A stretch of 64,000 nucleotides of DNA from Triticum aestivum (GCF_018294505.1 NC_057796.1:187264270-187328269); one strand, 5' to 3'; positions 34,265-45,814 are shown, counted from the stretch's first letter. The notes: generated by a model not told the origin, from the sequence alone. A program made the numbers and translations.

Positions 34265-35830
34265 TCATCCGTGGCGATCCACTTCCTCTTCTTCAAGGCC
34301 CGCGAGGCCGAGCTAGCACGGCCACCGTGCCTCCCTCTTCTCCGGGGAGTGTGGATACCGGAGGTCGGCGCACCAGAGTTCAGCGTGAGGTTCAGCGCAC
34401 TTGGGGCGATCGTCGCGCCCTCATGAGGGGCGCCTTCCTCACCATCCGGAGCCGCGCAGATGGACTGCTGCGGAGTAGGCGCCTCGGCGTGCTCCTTTGC
34501 GGTACTCCGGGGGCTTCAGTCTCAGGACCCCCGGTGCCAGGTGCCACCAGGAGGGGGTTGTCATGAGGCCCCGTGTGGCCTTTGGGGAGCAGCCCCCACT
34601 CGTCGAAGTGTGGCATCGCTTTGGCATAGGCTCCGCCGTTCGGGTAATTGTAAAGGGGGAGCCCTTCCCGAGGGAGCACAACAACTTGACCGCCGGTCAG
34701 GATGCAGAGTATTCCACACAACGCGCTAGAGGGAAGGGGAGCCTCCTGAAGCCTCATGGAGTCCTCGCGGCCGGAGAAGGCCCACATTGGGCGGGAATGA
34801 CGTTGGAGAGGAGCTATTCACCATCGGACGAACTCCCTCACCACCATCGCCATCGTCATGCCTGCCTTCCTCAGGTCAGCCAGCCAGGCCATAACCCGCG
34901 CAAGCCAAGGGGCGACAAGCTCCACGTGCTCCCAACCGGAGCTCAGCTTCGCGGGGGACGTCGGGGGCTGGAGCAGCGGGCAACAGACGGCGGCGTTGAC
35001 GTACACCCACTGCCTCCGGAAGCCCTCCGCTTTTGGACGGAGCTCGACATCAACACCTGCGCCCGCTGTCGCGTCGACTGCCCGGAGTGATACGCACCCC
35101 GAGCACCGCCCGCCAATGATCATTTGAAGGGAGAAGAAGTGGCGGAGCAAGCCAAAGATGGGGCGATACCCACGAAGGCCTCGTACAAGAACGCGAAGGC
35201 GGAGAGGAGGACAATGGACTCAGGGTCCAGATGCAATGCGTGGACCTGGTAGTGCGTGAGTAGGACATTGAAGAAATCCGAGAACGGCGGCAGCAAGCCG
35301 GCGAAGTTGGCATGAAGATGAAGGGAGATGTTGGTGACCTCCAGGTCGATTGCAAATCTAGAAGCGGTCCAGATCTTCGTCGCCTTGCACTCATTGGAAT
35401 CGGCGGCGATCACCTGTCGGACCTTGTCTAGCCCCTTCAGATTGAGCACGATGGACCGGCCCAGCGCGGGTTCCGGCCCCGCCGGGCTATTCGCCGTCGG
35501 TGAGGCCTCGCCCCTCTTTCTCTTGGGAGCCATGGCGGCGCAGTAGGATGAAGCAGGCACGAGATCCGGTGGGCGATGCGCGAGCTTGAGAAGGAAGGAA
35601 GGAGCGAAGGTGGGCGCACTACGGGGCAATGATGGCCCTGTGGCGCGCTTCAGGCTTTTTGTCAAGCCGGGTAGTTGCCAAGGCGATGTGGGGAAGTGGA
35701 GGCGTCCGCATCCCGTCGTGCGCCACGTGTCGGCCCTGGCCCGCAGGCATTTGGGGTCCGTGTCGCTTTGCCCTTGCCCCTTGGCTTCGCCTCGAAGCCA
35801 GCTTGAGCGCGCCTTGGGCCCGGGGGCTAC

Positions 35831-36714
35831 TGTCAGCGTTTTGTGATCCGGGGTACCTAGACCTGCCACCTGCGGCCCAGTACGCGGGCTCATCGATGGC
35901 CTGGTACGACCCAAAAAACAAGACCCTCGGGACAAGACCCTCGCGAGGTCCCCCGACTCATGAGGAGAACGATGCCAAGACCTCCAGAGGAGCGGCTCCC
36001 CGAGCTTGCCTCCCTAGGGGCGGAGAACTCTATGCAGGCCTCCCGCCTCATGAGGCTATGATGACATGAGCCATGATGACCAAGGCCAGGCGGGCGCTAG
36101 CGGGCGCAGAGAAGACAACTTCCTGTTTGGTGCTAAGGGAGCAAGGCCAGGCGCAGGTTCCCGAGGAAGGCCCGAAAGTTTTCCATTCTGGTGCCACGAG
36201 ACCGAGACCATGAGCTCGGCAGGATGGATGTCATCGCCGAGCCCACCGTTGCGTCCTGGCCAGAAGATTTGCAGGTGAAGACCACCTTTCGTCAGGATAA
36301 GATGTACTACTTGTCCCCTTTCAAAATTGGCCGCTGTGGGATCCCTTCCCGTCCCGCCTAAGTTATGAGGGAAGAGAAGCAAGGCCACTATAAATATAGG
36401 CTAGCCTCCACTGTAGAGGGGGATGGGATCCATTCCACCTCCACTACTCGAGCCCTCGCGAGGCCGCTCATCCACTGTACTAGTTCATCCTCAACCTCCT
36501 TGTGAGGCCAATCCACCACAAAGCAGGAGTAGGGTTTTACACCGCAAGGTGGCCCGAACCTAGGTAAACTGCCATGTTCATTTTCTCCCCCGCTCGCGCA
36601 AACTCGACAAGGCTAGGCCGTGAGGTGGTGAGCTTGAGATTGGACTAGGAGGGGATCTTCGCACACGTCCCAGAGTTCGAACCTTCTTGGGTCCGCGGAG
36701 CCGGGAATTCGACA
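35831..36714 (+). repeat. 3' LTR of element C
   Basis: This 884-bp LTR is preceded by the polypurine tract GGCCCGGGGGCTAC. It starts TGTCAGCGTT and ends GGGAATTCGACA. It contains the CTATAAATATA box at 36388-36398. A short duplication (AAGACCCTCG) near 35920-35945 is absent from the left LTR. Confidence 0.9.
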
Positions 36715-36719
36715 GTGGT

Positions 36720-37128
36720 GGTGGCTGGGCCAACTAGAGGGAAGACGTCTGAGTGCCGTCGGTGTATCCGAGTGGATTTTTGGTTGTACGCATCCGAATG
36801 CGTTTACGGTCCAAGGACCTATGAATGATGGTGTGGGACCCTAGGTGGGCCTTAGATGTCAGGTACTTGACCCTACCAGTAGTAGGTGACCCCATCATTA
36901 GCCCTTGAATCGGTTGGGGTTTCATAGGACGGGTGATTTGAGTTTTTGGATTGGTTCGAGTGATTCAGGTCGCTCGGCATCAGATCTCATCGGTTATCCT
37001 TGAGTAAAACCACGATGGATTCTAGACTAAAGGTTTTCTGAGTGATCGGACAATGTTGATCGTTGGGAAAAACTTGGTGGCATTCATGTGTCTCTCGGGA
37101 GAGATAGACTAGGGGTCTGAATGAGGAC
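36720..37128. other. unassigned sequence between elements C and D
   Basis: This is the right flank of C, joined to 21189 before that insertion. It may be the rest of the LTR fragment at 20780-21189 or unrelated repeat DNA. I recognise no coding frame, terminal repeat or RNA. Confidence 0.4.
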
Positions 37129-38640
37129 TGATAACCCACAAGTATAGGGGATCGTTTGTAGCCTTTTTCGATAAGTAAGAGTGTCGAACCCAACGAGGAG
37201 CTAAATGCAGAACAGATATTTCCTCAAGTTCTATCGACCACCGATACAACTCTATGCACACTTAACGTTTGCTTTTCCTAGAACAAGAATAAAACTAGAA
37301 GTACTTTGTAGTTGTGGACAAGTTTGCAAGATAATAAAGAACGTGAAAATAAAAGTTAGGTGCTGTTTTAATAAAAGTGCAATTTAATAAAGCGAGTGTG
37401 GAAAAGTGGTGATAGGATTTGCGGAATTGTCCCTAGGTGATCGATAACTAAACCGGTGATCATTGTTGCAATTTTATATGAGGGAGAGGCATGAGCTAAC
37501 ATACTTTCTGTACTTGGATCATATGCACTTATGATTGGAACTCTAGCAAGCATCCGCAAGTACTAAAGATCATTAAGGTCGTAAAACCCAACCATAGCAT
37601 TAAGTATCAAGTCCTCTTTATCCCATACGCAATGACCCCCAAACTCGGGTCTTTGATTCTGTTACTCACGCAACCCACCATAAGCGAACCATTAACATAT
37701 TGCAACACCCTACAGCGGGGATCTCTCCGTTTGTGCGACACGGAAGGCACCGCAACACAACACCAAAATAAAATATACAACTCAAACCAATCATGATCAT
37801 CTATCAACCCATATGAGAAAATAGATCTACTCAAACATCATAGGATGGCAACAGAGTATTGGATAATAGTATGAAGCATAAAGCACCATATTCAAGTAGA
37901 GGGTACAACGGGTGGCGGGAGAGTGGACCGCTGAATATAGATGGGGAAGGTGATGAAGATGTTGGTGAAGATGACGGAGTTGTTGGAGTAGATCGTCGTC
38001 ACATGATGATTGGCTCGGCGGCGCTCCGGCACCACCGGGAGAGAGCCCCCTCCTCCTTCTTCTTCTTTGGCCCCCCTAGATGGGAGGAGAGTTCTCACTC
38101 TGGTCCATGGTTCCCATGGAGGCAGAGGGGCAGGAGCCCCTCCTAGATTGGATCTATCTCTTTGTTCTCTTCTGTTTTGCGTTCCTATTTTCTGGCCCTT
38201 CACCGTTTCTTAAATTCCCGGAGATCCGTAACTCTGATTGCGCTAAAATTTTACATGATTTTTTCCATAAATTATCTTTCTTGCGCCCGGAGAAGGGCCC
38301 CAACCGACTTACGGGGAGGGCACAAGACACCTGGGTGCGCTAGGGGGTGCCCGGTGCTCCCTGGTGGGTTGTGGAGGCCGTGGGCCTCCATTAGCGTTGA
38401 TTCCACCTCCCAAAAATCACATATATTCCAAAATAATTCTCTGTAAATTTTTATCGCATTTGGACTTTGTTTGATATGGATATTCTGCGAAACAAAAAAC
38501 ATGCAACAAACATGAACTGGCACCGAGCACTGGATCAATAGGTTAGTCCAATAAATCATATAAATGTTGCCAAAAGTATGTAAAAGTTGTATAATATTGG
38601 CATGAAACAATAAAAAATTATATACGATGGAGACGTATTA
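37129..38640 (-). repeat. LTR of element D (TGATACGTCTC-type Gypsy LTR, 3' LTR)
   Basis: On the plus strand it starts TGATAACCCACAAGTATAGG and ends GGAGACGTATTA, i.e. on the minus strand it opens TAATACGTCTCC (TG changed to TA). Immediately beyond, on the minus strand, the polypurine tract AAGCTTGGGGATGC precedes the LTR, which is the standard junction of this Triticeae LTR group. The length, 1,512 bp, is close to complete. Confidence 0.82.
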
Positions 38641-39377
38641 GCATCCCCAAGCTTAATTCCTACTCGTCCTCGAGTAGGTAAATGATAAGAAGATAATTTT
38701 TGATGTGGAATGCTACCTAGCATAATCTTGATCATATATCTAATCATGGCATGAATATTAAGACACAATTGATTCAAAGCAATAGTCTATAATTTGACAT
38801 AAATACATCAATACTCAAGCATCCCAACAAACAATCGTGTCTTTCAAAATATCAACGCGAAAGAAAGCTATCCCTACAAAATTATATAGTCTTGTCATGC
38901 TCTGTCTTCTTAACACAAAGTATTTATCATGCACAACCCCGATGTCAAGCAGAGCAATTGGTTCATACTTTTTAACGCGCCTCAACTTTTTCAATCCTCA
39001 CACAATACATGAGCGCGAGCCATGGATATAGCACTATGGGTGGAATATAATATGATGATAGGGGTAAATATAGACAAGATAAAAAGGTAAGAGAGTCTCA
39101 CATCAACGCGGCTAACCAACGGGCTATGGAGATGCCCATCAATTGATATCAATGCGAGGAGTAGGGATTGCCATGCAACTGATGCACTAAGAGCTATAAG
39201 TGTATGAAAGCTCAACATGAAAACTAAGTGGGTGTGCATCTAACTCTATAATGAAAAATTCCCACTAGTATATGGAAGTGACAACATAGGAGACTCCCTA
39301 TATGAGAAACATGGTGCTACTTCGAAGCACAAGTGTGGAATTAGCATGCCCCTTCTCTCTTTGTCTTTTAGCATGCC
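38641..39377 (-). mobile_element. internal remnant of element D
   Basis: It holds only the polypurine-tract end (CATCCCCAAGCTTAATTCC on the plus strand) and AT-rich non-coding sequence. No gag or pol motif remains, so the internal domain has suffered a large deletion. Confidence 0.65.
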
Positions 39378-39679
39378 CCTAGGTAGGGGGCGCACCCCTT
39401 GAGCTTGTGGGCCCCTCGGGCATCGTCTCGCGTTGATTCCACCTCCCCAAAATCACATATATTCCAAAATAATTCTCCCTAAATTTTTATCGCGTTTGGA
39501 CTTCATTTAATATGTATATTCTGCAAAACAAATAACATGCAACAAACAGGAACTGACACTAGGTACTGGATCAATAGGTTAGTCCAATAGATCATATAAA
39601 ATGTTGCCAAAAGTATGTGGAAGTTGTATAATATTGGCATGAAACAATAAAAAATTATATATACGACGGAGACATATCA
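39378..39679 (-). repeat. truncated second LTR of element D
   Basis: It matches 38340-38640 (GCGTTGATTCCACCTCC, ATCACATATATTCC, GGTTAGTCCAATA) and ends GGAGACATATCA. Only about 300 bp of the LTR survive; the rest and the primer-binding site are deleted. Flanks AGGAC (37124-37128) and AGATC (39680-39684) do not form a clean target duplication. Confidence 0.78.
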
Positions 39680-40288
39680 AGATCATACCATGAAACTCGA
39701 GTGACGACGTTGGCGCGGGGGCTGATTCTCCAGGGAGATGCCACTCCTTATCCCAGGGGAACACCAACGTAGGCCATCTCCGAGTCCAAATTTATGAGGT
39801 GAGCGTCTTCGAGCCTAGTGAAAGGGCCAAGTTAACCCGCGGAGGGACGCCAAGCTCATCCCGTCGCGATCCTGAAGATGACTGCAGTCGGGTGTTTTAC
39901 GATCTGAGTGCATGGGTACCCGCAGAGGGTGGTCAGTCAGACTGACTGGTGTCAACAGCGCGCGGCGGCGGCGGCTGGCAATTTCAGGTGGGTGGGCATG
40001 GTTTGAAAGAAACACACGGTAAGGTAAGAGGGGGGGATTTGGTAGGGGATCGACGTGGCGGGTGTTCCAGCCCACCTGCCACCGCAAATGTCTGACATGG
40101 CGCCCCCTCCCCCGCCCGCCATCGTAATTTTTTTAATGTTTTTTGGATTTTAAAAAAATTTCAATCCTTCTAATCAATATATTCATCACATGACACGGCC
40201 ATTATCTATCCGATCCACACATACACGCATATATATGTCTTTATAGTACAAATGAATCTTCACATAACGACACATTACAAATAAGTTG
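39680..40288. other. GC-rich sequence and probable subterminal region of the CACTA element
   Basis: From about 40050 GTGGCGGG/CCCGCCAC motifs appear, like those in the right subterminal region (44260-44700). They suggest this is the left subterminal part of the CACTA element. A left CACTA terminus was not found. 39680-40000 is unassigned. Confidence 0.4.
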
Positions 40289-43200
40289 TTAATGGATTCT
40301 ACTGACGGTCTTCACATGAATGTTGGTGAGCCTCTTCCTGGTATGGACTATTGTCTTGTTGTGACTCTGTCTTGACAATGGTGCAATGTCGTTATTTGGC
40401 AATGTTGACCTTCTTCTTCTCGAGACATGTTTGACGCCTTCTTGTTCCGTGGGGTAGTCGTTGAATTGGTCATAGTCCTCGTCATTGACTTCGTCCATTC
40501 CGACGATACTCCTCTTTTCTCTTCGGTAGACCACATGACTAGGCTTAATTGGGTCTTTTATGTAGAAGCATTGAGACACAGTCTTCGCCAGTACCCATGG
40601 CTCATTTAAGGCACTTATTGCAAGCACGTTCACGGACTCATTTCATGGTGGTATAACCATGGCAATGAAATAGTCAGCTTCTTGAACTACTTGTTTCGCC
40701 CATCTAACATGGAACACGGGGAATATGCCTACATCCACGTAATTTAGTTCCCAAATCTCTTCGATTCTCCCGTAGTGTTTGTTCTTTTCATTACTGGTCT
40801 ATGCATGCAGTGTAACCCCTGAATTCTAGTACACACCTTTTACCTTGTCTCTAGCCTCCTAAAGAAAGTGTATCCATTGACGTCATAGGCTTGGTATGTG
40901 GTCAGATTCAATGCGGGCCCCGATGCCAAGAAGAACAACCCAGTATCTCTTTCATCATTTTCTAACAATGGATGTTCTCGCATGTATGTCTTGAACCAAG
41001 CGGCAAACTTTCTATTGTGCTCATTTGTTAGTTGCTGATCAGAGTGTTTTATCCCACGTTTCCTGTATTCAGTTCTCAACTACAACATGTGCTTCCTAGC
41101 ATATGGGTTGACACACTTAACGTGTTGTAACACCACAGTGTGAGCTCTTATGAAGTCGGGCGCTCGGTTGGGATCGTTGAAGGTCACATGCAAATTCTTT
41201 CTCCTTTTCTTGTGACCTACACCCTTGAGCCTGCCAATGTGCTTATTCTTGGGCATGCCCAATGGTTTGTCAACTTCAAGGTAGTATGTGCAAAATGAGA
41301 TAACCTCCGCAGTTAGAAATCCCTGGACGATGCTTCAGTCTAGATGTGACCTGTTATGAATGTATCTTTTGAGTATCCCATTTAACCTTTCGAAAGGGAA
41401 CATATTGTGGAGGAATAATGGGCCCAGGTCTATGATGTCTTCGACAACATGGACAAGCAGATGCACCATGATGTAAAAAAATGAGGGCGGGAAGTACACC
41501 TCAAGCTCACATAGTATGACGACAATCTCTTGCAGTTTCTTGCAATGCTCCAGGCTGATCGATTTATGAGAGATGACGTCCAAGAAGTTATAGAGGTCTT
41601 GGAGTGTCTTTCTGATTTGCGGTCCCATTATTCATCTGAGTTCAACCGACAGTATTTGTGTAATCATCACGTGACAGTCATGGGACTTCATCCCAAATAA
41701 AGTTTTATTCTCATGTGACAAATATCTGTGTATGTTTGACGAGTGCCCGGAACTTACCCGAACATTAGCAAGGCAGTTGAATATCTTATCAAGCTCCTAT
41801 GGAGACATACTGTAGCAAGCGGGTTTGATGTTTGACACCGTTTTCTTAGCCTTACTAACATCGCTTTCCTCCATGTTAGCCCACAAATCTGGCCTAATTC
41901 GAAGTGATTCTAGGTCTTTTCTTGAGCTCCCCGTATCATTTGTCTTGTGTGGGATGTTCAAAATGGTAGCAGCCAAACTCTCGCAAACATTCTTCGCGAT
42001 ATGCATGACATCGATACAATGGGGCATGGAGAGATACTTCCAATATTTCAAGTCCCAAAATGGACACCACGTTTTCCATACTTTTAACAGTGGTTCCACT
42101 CTCTTCTGTTTCTTTCCAGGCTCTGGACACTCTCCCCAGTTGTTCACCATTTGTAGGATTTCTACACTCCTCTTGCGTGGATTCCTTCGCTTTTATTTTG
42201 TGTTATCAAACAAATCTTGTCTGTTTCTCCATTCATCATCTTTATTCAGCCATCTTCTATGCCCCATGTAAACTATTTTATGAGAGGCCTTCAGATACAG
42301 AGAATGAGTTTCATCCATGCACCTAACACATGCGCAGTTCCAGTGGCAAACTTGACCTGAATTATAACTGTATGCCGGATAGTCCTGCACCGTCGTGAGC
42401 AACACAATTTTCATAGGGAAATACCTACCCATTTTAGCGTCATATGTCCGCAACCCCTCATGTGCCCATCAAATTTCTAGCTCCTCCATCAGTAGCTGCA
42501 GATACAAGTTCAGATCACTACTCGGTTGGTTGGCCCTTGAATTAGCATGACCATGTGTAGATACTTCACACCCATGGGGGAAGGTTGTAGATGTAGACAA
42601 CCACATGCTAGGTGCTATGCACACTATTTTGGTTAGTAAAGGGATTCAGACCATCCACACTATAACCCAGCCTGCCGTTCCTACAAACTCTACTGAATTG
42701 AGGGAACTCGTCATCGATTGCTTTCCACTGTCGACCATCCGCAACATGTTTAATCACTCCGTAATCCCTCTTCCTCATCGAATGCCAAAGCATAATCTTT
42801 GCCAGCTTCTTTTTTGCATACAAATGCTTCAGGCATGGAATGATTGGAAAGTACCATACAACCCTATAAGGAGTACCGCTAGCGGGTGCTCTATCATCAT
42901 CATTGTCTTCCCAACTATTGTTTCCCCACTTGAATCGGGGAAAATTACATGTTGGACACCTTGTTAGGTTGGAGTACTCGTTCCGGTAAATGACGCAGTC
43001 ATTTTTCCACGTATGGTACTTTACCGGCTCCATGTCAAGAGGACACAATACCTTCCTTGCCTCGTCAATACTTTTTGGCAACATGTTACCTTCAGGCAGA
43101 ACATCATGCAAAAACTTAAAATTCATATCGACGGAAGTGTCTGTGCTATTGCTTTTTGCCTTAATGTCCATAAGATTCATCGTGACACTTAGTTCGGTGT

Positions 43201-43747
43201 GTTTGGCCTTGCAACCAGCGTACAAAGGAATTGTTGAGTCCTTCACAAGAGTCGCCAGTTTCGTAGCCTCTCTATGAGAAGTTGCCTTGGTGCTAGTCTC
43301 TTTCATGATCAACTCATGCATGTGTTCATCATGCACCATTCCCGCAAATTTTCCCCAAATGATTGCCTCCTCCGTTTCGGCCTCCTAACTTTCGTCGGAC
43401 TCTTCACTGGACTCGTCGTATTCATCACCGTCAGATTGTTCATCATGTCCATCCATCATCCATTCTTGTTCCTCTTCATGTTCCGCTCCTTCACATGACA
43501 TCCCATCCTCACCATGACTTGTCAATGTCGTATAACCGAGCATGAAACAATTAGCCAACAAGTGCTTATGCAACTCTCCCGATTCAACTGTGTACAGAAC
43601 ATCATTCTCGCAAGCAACGCACGGACAACATACTTTCTTCAAACCCCTTTTCCTAACATGTTCCTTTTCAAACTATAATAATTATATCAAACCATTAAAA
43701 AAATCATTGGATGCCCATGGTATGGAGTACATCCAACTACGATCCAT
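40289..43747 (-). pseudogene. CACTA TNP2-like transposase, broken
   Basis: Order on the minus strand: the transposase-associated N-terminal domain starts at 43747 (MDRSWMYS) and continues at 43385-43642 (CCPCVACEN, HLLANCFMLGYT). A single in-frame TAG at 43385-43387 separates it from 42608-43339 (KSIDEARKVLCPLDMEPVKY, RCPTCNFPRFKWG). Next come 42193-42453 (MKIVLLTTVQDYPAYS, HWNCACVRC) and 41797-42150 (FWDLKYWKYLSMPHCIDVMH, IAKNVCESLAATILNIPHKT), typical of the TNP2 core. A DUF4218-like block is at 41335-41628 (HLLVHVVEDIIDLGP). DUF4216-like parts are at 40840-41262 and 40289-40633 (HVVYRREKRSIVGMDEVNDE). Such enzymes bind and cut the CACTA ends. Frameshifts between blocks and a stop-broken N-terminus indicate it is inactive. 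It could still be an old source for non-autonomous copies. Confidence 0.85.
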
Positions 43748-44260
43748 CATTCGACGCCAAAACCTGCAACATAGGCACATAACATAATAGATTACTATTT
43801 GATCTAAGAATATGGAAAATTAAAACATTCGGCACGACCTTTGCTAAAAATGGACATATTGAGTGACACCAACTAGACAAAATGAAAATTAATCAACATT
43901 TCGACGAGATTTGGCACTCATTTATATTCCCCGTTTTTTCAACAAAACCATGCGATCAACGGAAAGTTGAATCGCCCAACACGTCCACCACGCCACACAC
44001 CAACAATCAAGTATGCATGCATGCTTATACATACATACACATGATGTTGAATTTAGAAAATAATTCTCACCTAAAACATGTCTCCTCGTCTCTCTCTCCG
44101 ATTGTGTCCGATCGATCGCCTGAAATCCAGAAGAGAGAGATTTGGTGGATGACCAATGCTGAGAGGAGTTGGAGGAAGAGGCAGAGGGCGTCGTGGGAGA
44201 GGAAAAAGAAATTGGGAGAGGGGATGAGGCCACTCGACAAGCAGGAGCCATACATTACAC
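43748..44260. other. 5' leader region of the CACTA transposase gene
   Basis: It lies between the transposase start and the subterminal repeats. A purine-rich stretch at 44100-44230 (GAGAGAGATTTGG, GAAAAAGAAATTGGG on the plus strand) would be a pyrimidine-rich leader on the minus strand. No additional conserved protein was seen. Confidence 0.45.
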
Positions 44261-44715
44261 ACGATCTTATCAGTGGCGGGCGGTATAAAATGCCCGCCAC
44301 CCATAAGTGATGTGGATAGCACCCCACGCGGGAAAAATATTTTGTGGTGAGCAAAAACTATAGCCTGCCATAGTTATTTAACTAGCCTCTAGCGAGCGCT
44401 GCCACGACCTCGCCACAGCTATGTTCTGCTAACTTTGGGGATCCGGCAAAATATCTAGTGGCGCATAATTGTCACAGCTCGCCATTGCTAGTTCATCTAC
44501 TTGTGGCGGGCCACAGTTGTGGCCCGTCACATCTGAGTTACGCAAACAAGCCCCGTCTGGGAGATTATACCAGTGGTGGCTCCAGTTCCTTGCCCACCAC
44601 AGTTGGGCTTCTAGCTGTGGCGGGTGGTGTTTGCTACCCGCCGTTGCTTGTTTTAAAAAATAGCTGTGGCGGGTAACCCACTATGCCCGCCGCTTATTAG
44701 GGTTCACCTATAAGC

Positions 44716-44731
44716 CCTTTACTAAGTAGTG
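44716..44731 (-). repeat. CACTA terminal sequence
   Basis: CACTACTTAGTAAAGG on the minus strand marks the right end. The next bases on the plus strand are AAA, one half of the expected 3-bp target duplication. Confidence 0.85.
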
Positions 44732-44734
44732 AAA

Positions 44735-44890
44735 GATGTTGAGATCTAGCAGCTCAATGACCAACTCCAGGAAATACAAAGACGTCACAATAAACTCCAC
44801 ATCAATAGGGATAATCTCGAAGAAGAACTTGAGAGGATCAAGTCTGATCGGAAGAAGCCCAATGGAGACAAGGACCAAGTATTGGATTAG
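44735..44890 (+). pseudogene. coiled-coil gene fragment next to the CACTA end
   Basis: From 44750 a plus-strand frame reads QLNDQLQEIQRRHNKLHINR and then NLEEELERIKSDRKKP, ending at a TAG (44888-44890). The heptad-like pattern is a coiled coil, and a plausible 3' flank with TGAATAAATGG follows near 44990. An in-frame TAG lies just upstream (44747-44749). It resembles the C-terminal tail of grass transposon-associated coiled-coil proteins, but I cannot name it. Confidence 0.4.
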
Positions 44891-45411
44891 CTAGCTTAGT
44901 AGTAGCCCCACCATGTAAAAATGAATGTTTTCCGACTTAAGTATCTGACCATTCCAACTTATGTGGGTGCTGATACTATAGAATTGATTGAATAAATGGA
45001 TGGTTGGTTGTTATTATCTTTTTGTGTTCATTGAGTTGTTGGATAGATACAATATTCATAGGTTTGTATTTATTTCACCTTGAGAAACATAAGTTACGGA
45101 AGAATAACCGAAGGCCTTCATATGGGAGAAGCATCAGGAATTGGGAAACTCTCGAGCATTGAAGACCAGAAGAAATGAAGACTTCGTAACAAAACCATAG
45201 TAAATCAGCCCATTACAAATGGAAGAAACTTTGAGCTAGGAACTTTTTGTTGATTGTGGGTGGGTATTTATCTCTCTATATATCAACTTGAACCAGAACC
45301 AAAACCCTAAACCCATGGACAAGCTGATCACAAAAATTTTCTGGAGACAACAATATTTCACCCAAGGAGATACATATATTATTCTGAGTACCAGTTTTCT
45401 TACACCTGCAG
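44891..45411. other. AT-rich sequence between two gene fragments
   Basis: It looks like a 3' flank of the coiled-coil fragment (to about 45080) followed by unassigned sequence. Near 45275-45320 a TCTATATATCAAC box lies 110-130 bases before the next ATG-containing frame. No terminal repeats were seen. Confidence 0.35.
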
Positions 45412-45807
45412 ATGCCAACCCTTTATGAGTCTTTCCTCAAGGGCCCAAAAACAAACATGACCCTGACTAGTGATCATGATTACCCAAATATTCTGAAGGA
45501 CATGATGAAGCATATTCATCTTGAAGGAGATGCAGTCTACAAGGGCTACCCCTTCATGGAAAATGGAGTGGAGCTTTGGTATGTGGAGGAACACCTCCAC
45601 TGTGTGAAAGGAGTTTGCCCAAAGACTATGGGGAATACCTTTTCATTTCTCGTGTACCATGAGCAACTTTCCCCGACTCTGTTCATGATGCTTCCATGGA
45701 AGCCATACGTCAGATTGGAGAAATACTCGAAGCAAGACGCCGTCATACTTAGTGCCGCGCATACGACCATCTATGGGATCATGGTGTTCCCTTTGCGGTT
45801 CGACTAG
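45412..45807 (+). pseudogene. unidentified gene fragment, frameshifted
   Basis: The frame from 45412 (MPTLYESFLKGPKTNMTLTS) is open for 131 codons. Near 45690 the sense shifts: another frame reads DASMEAIRQIGEILEARRRH, then stops, then DHLWDHGVP. That pattern resembles the N-terminal part of grass transposon-associated proteins with A.RAI..I...L-type helices, so a frameshift is likely. I do not recognise a catalytic domain. Together with the coiled coil at 44735 it may derive from one gene family, but the two parts are in reversed order. Confidence 0.35.
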
Positions 45808-45814
45808 AGGGATC

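Larger units (their letters stand above)
23970..35533 (-). pseudogene. antisense spliced gene of element C (PF04195-like 'putative gypsy type transposon' protein)
   Basis: The gene starts at the ATG at 35533 (MAPKRKRGE). The first part reads PPFSDFFNVLLTHYQVHALH, then FAFLYEAFVGIAPS, RHFFSLQM and GRCSGCVS, followed by MWAF and FDEWGLLPKG. This series matches the grass protein family annotated as putative gypsy-type transposon. An intron with GTAAGT...CCTCAG lies at 34264-34204. After it the exon runs to 34143 and is interrupted by element B. It resumes at 25597 with a long Ala/Glu/Arg-rich coiled-coil region (about 25200-24300) and ends at 23970 in an acidic tail (DGDGSDDDSSDDDRASP). Damage includes a frameshift near 35155, a TGA after FVRW at about 34820 (possible CGA to TGA), several stops in the coiled coil and the 8.5-kb insertion. 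The protein's role is not known to me; it is not a recognised pol enzyme. Confidence 0.72.
21190..36714 (+). mobile_element. non-autonomous Gypsy-type LTR element C with antisense gene, split by element B
   Basis: LTRs at 21190-22053 and 35831-36714 both start TGTC and end ACA, and a perfect target duplication GTGGT lies at 21185-21189 and 36715-36719. A primer-binding-site-like TTTGGCACGCCAGGTAGGGG follows the left LTR. A polypurine tract (GGCCCGGGGGCTAC) precedes the right LTR. Without nested element B the internal region is about 5.2 kb. No protease, reverse transcriptase, RNase H or integrase motif is visible; most of the 3' part is an antisense gene of the PF04195-like type. This organisation resembles Tat-lineage Gypsy elements that carry antisense frames and their pol-less derivatives such as rice Dasheng. 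Family membership is an inference. Confidence 0.88.
40050..44731 (-). mobile_element. CACTA (En/Spm) DNA transposon, right end intact, left end missing
   Basis: On the minus strand the right end reads CACTACTTAGTAAAGGGC, a CACTA terminus, followed inward by many GTGGCGGGC/GCCCGCCAC subterminal repeats (44260-44700). The body carries a TNP2-type transposase on the minus strand. The matching left terminus is not visible near 39680-40100, so the left boundary given is approximate. The element probably lost its left end. Confidence 0.82.

Noticed and set aside
37124..39684. Target duplication for element D
   Set aside because: Flanks AGGAC and AGATC agree at only three of five positions, so a TSD is not supported.
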